From contig CM046353.1 in assembly GCA_025403435.1 (NCBI GenBank), forward strand, positions 18,997,875 through 19,061,874: a stretch of 64,000 nt of DNA. The letters run 5' to 3'. How positions within the stretch are numbered: the first letter of the stretch is position 1; every line of letters begins with the position of its first letter. The notes under the pieces were generated by a model. That model was not told the DNA's origin. It did no database searches and saw only the letters and a list, made by a program, of their open reading frames with translations. Origin of the DNA: Artocarpus heterophyllus. Taxonomy: Eukaryota > Streptophyta > Magnoliopsida > Rosales > Moraceae. The translations under genes were made by a program, and so were the position numbers. Positions 56,311 to 64,000 of the stretch are shown piece by piece.

Positions 56311-56823
56311 AGTGGTAAGTATGAAATGATGAGGTCTGATGATGATGACAATGAAGGGGTAGAGTCGCCGACAGTGTCTATAGGGGAAGATTCTCATGCT
56401 TTAATTTTTAGTGTTAGGATTTGGAGATGGTTTTGAATCTAGGGCTGAGATTAAAAATTTTTAAAAAAGTGATAATTGGGATTTATTTGGGTAAAAGTTG
56501 TTACTTTAAATAAATTTTGTGTATTTAGTAAAGTAAATAAATCTAATATGTGTGAGCTTATTTAACTTATTATAAGCTTACTTGTTTTTCATTATAATAT
56601 ATTTATAATAATGCCTATAGATTTATAAGGTATTTGATAAATAAGTTCAAATTCATGAGTTCGAAATCAAATATTATAATATATATAAAAGCTTTATATT
56701 GTAATATATTTTTATTTTATGCTATAGTTATATGAGAGTTTTATATTATTTGTTGTTCAAACGTATTTGCTAAGTGTATAAAAATTGCAAGTTTGAAGGT
56801 TTTACTTATAAAATGGTGATGAT

Positions 56824-58619
56824 ACCCCCATTAATCCGATGTTGGAATTGATTATTGTCATTATTTCATATTCCACTTCAATCTTCATCACTTTTGAACA
56901 ATTATTGTAGTTTATTTCTTGAAGCTTGTTGGGCACTAGGATTATCATTTAAGAATTCTTGCTTAGGTAGATTTGATTAATTTGGCCTCCAAGATAACAT
57001 TCTCTCTCTTCATATATGTGTTTTGATATGATGGCATTAACCGCTCTTTTATCTTTTTTCAAGGTAAGTTTTTCTAATTCACCTTTTTGTAGTGTAGTTG
57101 ACACCTTGAAAATCTTATCAAGAAAGGGAGGAAAACACACAAGAGGCGTAATGTGTATTTCTCATTGGTTAGCTAAAATATGGAAGGTGAGACAAGAATG
57201 TCAAACTTGATTGTAAGGTTTTTCTAATACCGAGTTGAAAAGCAGTTTCTTCAATTAAGTGACGAGATTAATATACAAACAGGGTAAATTACACTGCTAT
57301 TCCTGTGTTTTACTCAAATTACATAGACACTTTCTGCACCAAAACTAATCATAGTTATACCTCTTGGCCTTAACACTATTAATTTATGTTTGAAATGACA
57401 AAAATACCTTCTTTAGTCTTAGCCATTGATGTAAAAAATAAAATTCCAATTGTTGCTGGGTTACTGAGTTGGGCCTATGTCAGGTATTGAGCCTAGGAAG
57501 GCTCGAGGCGGATCTCGGCCCATATAGCCTCGGTGTATTCCAAAAGTTTCTTTGCCAAATGATGCCCAAAAAAGGTAAAATAGTCCATTCGCATCCATAT
57601 TGAAATCAGAAGATCTACTGATTTTAAGATACTCAGAAGGAATAAGTCTCATAAGAGATCACGATGACATCATCTAGTTAATAAGAGAAGAGACTATCAT
57701 GTATTTGAATTTATATAATGCTTACCCCCATTAATCCAATGTTGGAAATGATTATTGTCATTATTTCATATTCCACTTCAATCTTCATCACTTTTGAACA
57801 ATTATTGTAATTTATTTCTTGAAGCTTGTTGGGCATTAGGATTATCATTTAAGAATTCTTGCTTAGGTAGATTTGATTAATCTAGCCTCCAAGATAACAT
57901 TCTCTCTCTTCATGATGTGTGCTGATATGATGGCATTGACCACTCTTTTATCTTTTTTCAGGGTAAGTTTTTCTAATTCACCTTTTTTCAGCATGGTTGA
58001 CACCTTGAAAATCTTATCAAGAAAGGGAGGAAACACACAAGAGGCTTAATGTGTATTTCTCATTGGTTAACTAAAATAAGGAAGGTGAGACAAGAATGTT
58101 AAACTTGATTGTAATGTTTTTCTAATACCAAGTCAAAAAGTAGTTTCTTCAATTAAGTGACGAGATTAATATACAAACAGGGTAAATTATACTGCACTTT
58201 TTATGTTTTACTTAAATTACAGAGACACTTTCTACACCAAAACTAATCGCATTTATATGTATTGGCCTTAACACTATTAATTTATGTTTGAAGTGACAAA
58301 AATACCTTGTTTAGTCTTAGCTATTGATGTAAAAAATAAAATCCTAGTTGTTGTCGGGTTATTGGGTTGGGCCTGTGTCGGGTATTGAGCCTAGGAAGGC
58401 CCAAGGTGGATCTTGGCCCATATAGCCTCGGTGTATTCCAAAAGCTTCTTTGCCAAATGATGCCCAAGAAAGGTAAAATAGTCCATTCACATCTGTATTC
58501 AAATTCAAAGATTTACCGATTTTAAGATACTCAAAAGGGTTAAGTCCCATAAGAGATCATGGTGACATCATCTAGTTAATAGGAGAAGAGATTATCATGT
58601 ATTTGAATTTAAATAATGC
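56824..58619. repeat. Tandem duplication of about 0.9 kb (two units)
   Basis: Unit 1 is 56,824-57,723 and unit 2 is 57,724-58,619. Both run from 'acccccattaatcc' through 'agtcttag' and a GC-richer part with 'gggcctatgtc/gggcctgtgtc' to 'gaattta.ataatgctta'. The first 0.6 kb also exists once in unit A (46,906-47,507), making three copies in the window. Confidence 0.88.
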
Positions 58620-58985
58620 TTAAAGGGTAAGGTTTTAGCTGATCCCTAATAACTATAAATAGAGGGCTAGCTTTAGAGAGCAGCTTAAGTCTAATTCTTG
58701 GTATAAACCCTTTTTATACTTATTTTCTTATAGTGAAACCCTACCACCCGAGAAAACTCAAAGTGGACGTAGCCTTTAATTGAGGTGAAGCACTATAAAT
58801 TCTATATATTCTTGCTATTAATTTCTTTACCACTTTATTTATTTATTTTAGAGAATAGCGATTATTTTGGTGAGGAATTTGAAAGACCATTGTTTGACGT
58901 GTTTTGCCTATCAGCAATTGACGCTAGAAAAAGGGCTTAGAGCCTTCCAACCTTTTCTTCGGAAGAAAAATCTCTAATTTATCTC
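58320..58985 (+). repeat. 5' LTR and leader of a Tat-type gypsy element
   Basis: A TATA box TATAAATAG lies at 58,654-58,662, and transcribed-leader-like sequence precedes gag at 58,987. The LTR start lies near 58,320-58,330 by position and is duplicated at 57,420-57,723. The 3' LTR is not in the window, so ends are unproved. Confidence 0.5.
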
Positions 58986-58986
58986 A

Positions 58987-60480
58987 ATGGCGAGAACATG
59001 TAAATTAAAAACCAAAATCAAAACTACAGTAATAATCGTCCTGATAAAAATGATGCAAGTCAGAGAGGGAGACGTGATCCCTTATCCCCTCCACCTCCTC
59101 CTACTGATGATCGGAACCGTATGTCACGCTTAAGGATGCACCTTTGAACCCGAATGCAGCCTTATAGACTCAAATTGGGACTTTAACGTAAAATTGTAAA
59201 CAGTTGATGCAATCTTTTCAATGCATGGAAAACATGTTGAACAACTATGTGCTTCTTGTGAACAACAAAAACAATCCTCCACCAGAGCCTAGGAATGAAG
59301 TAAACCACCAGAAGGGACTGGTGATTCTGGTAATGTGCAGTTTCATTGTGCATAGGAATCAGAGTCTCAAGGAAGTAGGCAAAGGAGAGCCCAAAGAAAG
59401 CATGCTGCCCGAGAAGGAGATAGAGTGCATAAGAATCAGGGCCATAATGGATTGCCACTTGTGGCACCTAGACAAGGTGTACTTTTAGGCTCGGTTAATA
59501 ATGGAAGGAATGGAGGGTGAGGATGAGAAGACCTCATGAATCAAATCTAAGCTCGACAATCTAGAAGCCAAGATACTAATAGGTCGATAATTAGCCTTTA
59601 AGAACACCTTAGGGTAGTGGAACGAATGAATAAGTGGGAGCCAAGGCAGGGTTATCAAACCCTCAATCTCGATGACTCGAATGGACACCTGTTCACTAAC
59701 GAGGTGATGGCTAAACCCTTGCACCTAAGCTCAAATTACCAAACATCCCTCTCTTTGACAAGAAAGGAGATCCTGATGACCATGCTCAGCTCTTTAATTC
59801 TCACATGAGTCTATACAGGGCCCCTAATGCCATTAAGTGCTAAGCTTTCAATGCAACAATTAGTGGACTGGCAAGACATTGGTTTAAGAATCTAAGAGCA
59901 CATACTATAATATGTTGGCGGGAATTATATGTAGCTTTTGCCACATAGTTTATGGGAAGAAGACTACAGCAGATGCCTCGAAAACGAATCCAGGCCTTCA
60001 AGTAGGGACCTACTGAGTCCCTAAAGTCCATTAGCCGTTATATAGGAGAGATAATATTAGTTAAGAGCTGTTTTAAGGAAGCTGCCCTAATGTCTATTCT
60101 GGGGTTTCTACAACAAGGAGCTTTCAAATTTTCCTTGCACAAAAAGTTCACACTCTCATAGCCCGAGTTCTTATGATGGGCCTAGAAGTACATTAATGCT
60201 AAAGAGGTAGCCCGGTTATCAGTAGATGCAAGAACACCATGCTATCCTTCTACACAAGCAGCACCGACAAGCCAGTGGCCTATACAGCAGGCACAAAATC
60301 AAAGTGGGGGAAAACAATAAGAAAAGAAAGAATGGGAACGGCGAGAGTAACATTGATCAAAAATGCCAATAACTATTATCCGCCTCCAGCGGCTGCCCAT
60401 GCAACAACATCTGCTCCACCAGCTATGCCGCCAACACAGGACTCGGCCCAAGTAAACAAAAGACAGAGACGACGATTCTA
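58987..60480 (+). pseudogene. Gag of a Tat-type Ty3/gypsy element
   Basis: ATG at 58,987 (MARTCKLK-). Traces of the Tat-type capsid include the -FTNEVMAKPL- start near 59,690 and a DWQDIGL stretch near 59,865. Frames shift often, and stops are frequent. No zinc knuckle is readable. The call leans on the downstream pol. Confidence 0.6.
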
Positions 60481-60589
60481 GACGTATAAGACATATACCA
60501 AACTCAATACTAACATTGACGAGATCAATAACCAAGTACAAGGTCATAATACATTAAGAAGGCCGATACCAATGAGAAAGGACCCTACC

Positions 60590-61370
60590 AAGTGAAATTA
60601 GAACAAGCATTGCAGATTTCACGAGGAGGTCGGCCATAATATTGCTAAGTGCATTGACGATGAAATTGAAGATCTTATCAGAAGGGGTTACCTACACGAG
60701 TATATTAGGGAGAATCATCTTAATAGGGTTCGGGCTGAACGAAATAACCACGCTCCTCAGGGGAATAATCAACCCCTGTCATGAGAATAATTCATGGCTA
60801 TTCTTATATAGGAGGAAGTTCAAGGTGGGCCCAGAAGCAATATGCCCGAGAAGCAAAGTAGCGACCCTTCTAGGCCACAATGAAAGTGAAGGAAAGGCTT
60901 AGTAAGATTCAAAGAAAAATAATAAACAAGATAACATTCTTCGAAGATGATGCTAGATGCGTACACTTCCCTCATAACGATGCACTTGTTGTTTTAACTA
61001 TGATTACAAAGCATAACGTCTATAAGGTTTTTATGGATATAGGAGCTCAATTGATATTCTATATACCGTAACATTGGATAAGATGAATATCCTGAGGTCT
61101 CAACTTCCCTTTTACTCCCAGCCACTCTACTGTTTTACTGGTGATAGTGTGATCCTTGAAGGTATGATCACTTTACCCATGACTCTAAGCACACGACCAA
61201 ATACTATGACCGTAATGTCAAATTTTATAGTTGTTAAGGAAGGGACCCAATATAATGCCGTGATCGGGAGACTAACCCTCAGAGCACTGAAAGCCACCAT
61301 ATCAATCTACCATCAAGTAATAAAGTTTTCCACCAAGAATGGAGTTGGAGAGTAAGGGGAAATCAATATG
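60590..61370 (+). pseudogene. Protease region of the Tat-type element
   Basis: Recognisable: ITFFEDDARCVHFPHNDALVVLTMITKHNVYKVFMDIGAQLIFYI (60,928-61,070) and YNAVIGRLTLRALKATISIYHQVIKFSTKNGVGE (61,252-61,355), the usual Tat sequence before RT. The active site reads D-I-G-A where D-(N/T/S)-G-(S/A) is usual. It is split by frameshifts near 61,075. Confidence 0.75.
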
Positions 61371-61699
61371 ATGCTCGGAAAACATATTCAGATGCAATAA
61401 GGGACTACAAGTTCCCAATTCAAGCAACCATGATGTTAGAATAAGCCCCCATACAAGAAAATATGTACCTTGATCCTTGTCCAAATGATGAAATTGCTGC
61501 AACAAAGCTGGTTAAAGACTTGGAGGAAGTCATGGTAGATGATGAAGACCCCAACAAAACTTTAAAGCTAGGCACTAGACTCACACCATAGCAACGCACA
61601 TACATGATTTCTTTTTTGAAGAAAAACTTAGACGTGTTTGCTCGGAAGCATGAGGATATGGTTGGAATATCCCATTTAGGTAAGTGCCACAGGTTAAAT

Positions 61700-62225
61700 A
61701 TTGACCTTAGTTACCCACCTAAAAGACAAAAAAAAGACCCTTGAACACCAAAAAGGTACTAAGTGCTAGTGGAGGAAATAGACGAGCACATTAAGAACAA
61801 AGTCATTCAAGAGGTTCAGTACCCAACCTTAATAGCAAATCCAGTTTTAGTTAAAAAGTCAAACAGCAAATGGAAGATGTGTGTTGACTTCACCGACCTG
61901 AATAAAGCATGCCCTGAGGACAGCTTTTTATTGCCTAGGATCAACAAGCTTGTAGATGCCACAATAGGACATGAACTGATGAGTTTTATGGATGCATACT
62001 TTGGCAATAACCAAATTCCAATGTATAGGCTTGATGAAGAGCACACAACCTTTATTACTGACCGAGGACTTTATTGCTACTTGGTGATGCCTTGTGGGCT
62101 CAAGAATGCTGGAGCCACGTATTAGAGATTGGTTAACAAATGTTTGAAAAATAGATTGGAAGGAACATGGAAGTTTATGTTGATGACATGTTTACAAAAA
62201 ATAGGAAAGCTTTTCTATACACGGC
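61700..62225 (+). pseudogene. Reverse transcriptase of the Tat-type element
   Basis: Open stretch 61,763-62,125: NPVLVKKSNSKWKMCVDFTDLNKACPEDSFLLPRINKLVDATIGHELMSFMDAYFGNNQIPM, then LYCYLVMPCGLKNAGATY, followed by a stop. The VYVDDM active site is readable near 62,170-62,190 in a shifted frame. 'DFTDLNKACP-D-F-LPRI' is characteristic of the Tat lineage (Ogre/Retand group). Confidence 0.88.
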
Positions 62226-62945
62226 CGACTTTAGGGAAGCGTTTGAGGTCCTTTGGAAGTACAACATGAAATTGAATCCTCAAAGTATGCCTCTGGAGTA
62301 GCCTCAAGAAAGTTTCTTAGTTTCACGGTGAATCAACAGGGAATTAAGGCAAACCCCGAGAAAATTAAAGCACTTATTGACATGGAGTCTCCAAAAAAGC
62401 CAAAGGATATACATAAACTTACTAGACGTATAGCCACTCTAAACCATTTGATATCTTGGTCCACAAATAAGTGCATCGCCTTCTTCTATACACTCCAAAG
62501 GGTGAAACCTTTTGAGTGGACTCAAGAATGTGAAGGGGCATTTTAGCAACTCAAGCATCACCTGGTTCTTGTTTTTCTAGAGTATCAAAGGCAAGCATAA
62601 CATCATGATATGGGCAGGCACCGACACTCCCCAAGGCATTGCCCAACGAAAAGCTCTATGTTTATATGGCTATCTCATAGCACTCAGTAAGCTCGGTCAT
62701 CATTATCCAACACGAGTAAAAATTTCTTGGATTCCAAGACAAGGTACACTAATATGGAGAAGTTAGCCTTGGCTTTGATTATGACAGCAAATAAGCTTCC
62801 CTATTACTTCTAGGAACATATGGTAGAAGTTTTCACAAATGATCCTTTAATATAAGCCTTGCAAAAACTAGATACATCAAGACGGCTACTAAAATAGGCA
62901 GTGCTACGATGTCAGGTGTATACCGAGAAAGGCAATAAAAGCCCA
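62226..62945 (+). pseudogene. RT connection and first RNase H of the Tat-type element
   Basis: Stretch 62,253-62,546: FLSFTVNQQGIKANPEKIKALIDMESPKKPKDIHKLTRRIATLNHLISWSTNKC and PFEWTQECEGAF. RNase H traces (-PLQALQK-, SGRLLK-A-) follow with many stops to 62,945. Confidence 0.8.
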
Positions 62946-62949
62946 GGCA

Positions 62950-63168
62950 ATGGCTGATTTCATAGCAAAATTTATATTCCGACCTAATATCAAGGAAATG
63001 GAGGTAGAGCTAGATATCCCTAAGTGGAAGTTATACGTAGATGAGTCATCAAACAAGCATGGTTCCAATGTTGGAATTGTTTTAATAGGCTCGAAAGACT
63101 ATAAGATCACCTCTGCTATCAGATTCAAGTTTAAGGCGTCTAATAATGAAGTTGAATAAGAGGCCATA
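62950..63168 (+). pseudogene. Additional (archaeal-type) RNase H of the Tat-type element, cut by LTR
   Basis: MADFIAKF- then WKLYVDESSNKHGSNVGIVLIGSKDYKITSAIRFKFKASNNEVE: the second RNase H that marks the Tat lineage, with the first catalytic Asp in YVDES. A TAA precedes the break, and at 63,169 a Tekay-family LTR interrupts the domain. Confidence 0.85.
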
Positions 63169-64000
63169 TGTAACGCCCCGAAATTAATTTAACGTTAATG
63201 TAATATAAATGATGAATTAGTGTGCCATGATTAATGTTTTAACATTAATTAGATTATTGGTTGGATTTTAAATTTTTGGTTGTTTTGTTAATTTGATGAA
63301 TTCAAATGATTTCTTGTTGTTTTAAAATAATGTTTTGAGTTTTAAAACACAACAATTTGTAAAATGTTAAAAATACTCCGTTTTACAAAACCGTGGGCGA
63401 CACATGGTTTTCACACAATAAAATCGCCCACCGTTTTCCTCTATTTATTCTCTCTCTTTCTCCACTCTCCTCACTCTCTCTGGTTTCTCTCTCTCTCTCT
63501 CTTTTCTCTTTCACCGAGAGCCATCTCTCTCTCTCTCAATTTCTCTTTGAAATTTTTGAAATCAAATTCGAATCCAAGCTTCGGGTTAGCAAGGAGGAAG
63601 CTTAGGGACGTGATTTAGCAACTGAGGACGCGGATTAAAGCTTCAATTCGAGGTTAGTTTTGAAATTTCTAAACTTTTTACAAAATTTTCAATTTTGTGC
63701 ATTTTTGAAATCTAGGTTTGTTTAAGCCTAGAAAACCTTGGATTTGAGTTAAATGAACTTAGAACAACTAGAATCTAAGCTTAGATTGAAGAAAAACGGA
63801 TTGGATTCAAGATTTTTCATTTTTCTCCCTATTTTTTCATTTTTGGATTTTTGAGACTTTTGAGTTCAAATCTTGTTTAAATGAGTCCAAATGTGTTCTA
63901 GTATGTTTTTCTATCAATTATGATTGTTTTCCATGCCTGGGATTTGAGAAAAACAGGTTAGAATCAAGATTTGTGTTTTGGGGATCGAGAAACCCGTGGC
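63169..64000 (+). mobile_element. Second Tekay-family LTR, running past the window end
   Basis: Starts TGTAACGCCCCGAAATT and follows the LTR at 30,016/39,877 in order: 'gatgaattagtgtgccat', 'ttttacaaaacc.tgg', a CT-rich tract (63,430-63,550), 'gggttagc', 'gtttgag/gtttaag cctagaaaa'. It is more diverged from those two than they are from each other. The rest lies outside. Confidence 0.85.

Larger units (their letters stand above)
47521..57420. repeat. Unit B of the approximately 8-kb tandem duplication
   Basis: Same block order as unit A, with its own insertions (hAT 48211-48810, solo LTR 51303-52818). It keeps a small piece at about 47,622-47,696 that unit A lacks. At 57,420 it continues into sequence that unit A lacks, marking the right-hand end of the original unit. 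Confidence 0.88.

Noticed and set aside
59183..59500. Two overlapping open stretches of 94 residues on opposite strands
   Set aside because: They fall in the decayed gag of the Tat element. Neither shows a recognised domain.
63364..63618. Ser/Leu/Phe-rich open stretches in the last LTR
   Set aside because: Same CT-rich LTR tract as above. No start context or conservation as protein.

Overview
The window is plant nuclear DNA, most likely from a eudicot. It holds one intact host gene, a stack of plant transposable elements and an old integrated plant pararetrovirus array. Calls rest on motifs and repeat structure read by eye. No alignment or database search was run, so exact ends are firm only where a target-site duplication (TSD) or a codon fixes them.

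Layout. (1) 1-872 resembles the copia-type LTR sequence seen again near 29.4 and 50.1 kb. It is interrupted by a complete but deleted CACTA transposon (873-2837, TSD ACA). (2) 4.62-20.22 kb is an endogenous caulimovirid array with gene order MP-CP-PR-RT-RH plus a C-terminal extension (petuvirus/florendovirus-like). One unit lies on the + strand (F). Two head-to-tail units lie on the - strand (R1, R2). F and R1 form a nearly 6-kb-armed inverted repeat with a loop of about 60 bp. All copies are broken by stops, frameshifts and deletions. (3) 22.5-25.1 kb carries the only intact gene, a DUF3475/DUF668 (PSK SIMULATOR-related) protein on the - strand, with a probable 5'UTR intron. (4) From about 26.58 to 57.42 kb runs an approximately 8-kb tandem duplication (units A and B) of a copia remnant, MITEs and a captured CIPK kinase fragment. 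Each unit received its own later insertions. Unit A has an 827-bp hAT element and a 12-kb Ty3/gypsy Tekay-type chromovirus, itself split by a 2.9-kb solo LTR. Unit B has a 600-bp hAT and a 1.5-kb solo LTR. (5) From about 56.8 to 58.6 kb a 0.9-kb segment is tandemly repeated. It runs into a decayed Tat-type gypsy element (58.3-63.17 kb), which is cut by a second Tekay-family LTR reaching the window end.

The elements give a readable order of events: copia insertion, then a hAT MITE in its protease, then duplication of the 8-kb block, then separate hAT and gypsy insertions in each unit, then a solo LTR nested in the gypsy pol. Apart from the DUF668 gene nothing looks translatable as a full product. 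The viral inverted repeat could still produce foldback RNA, because pregenomic-type promoters remain in all three units.
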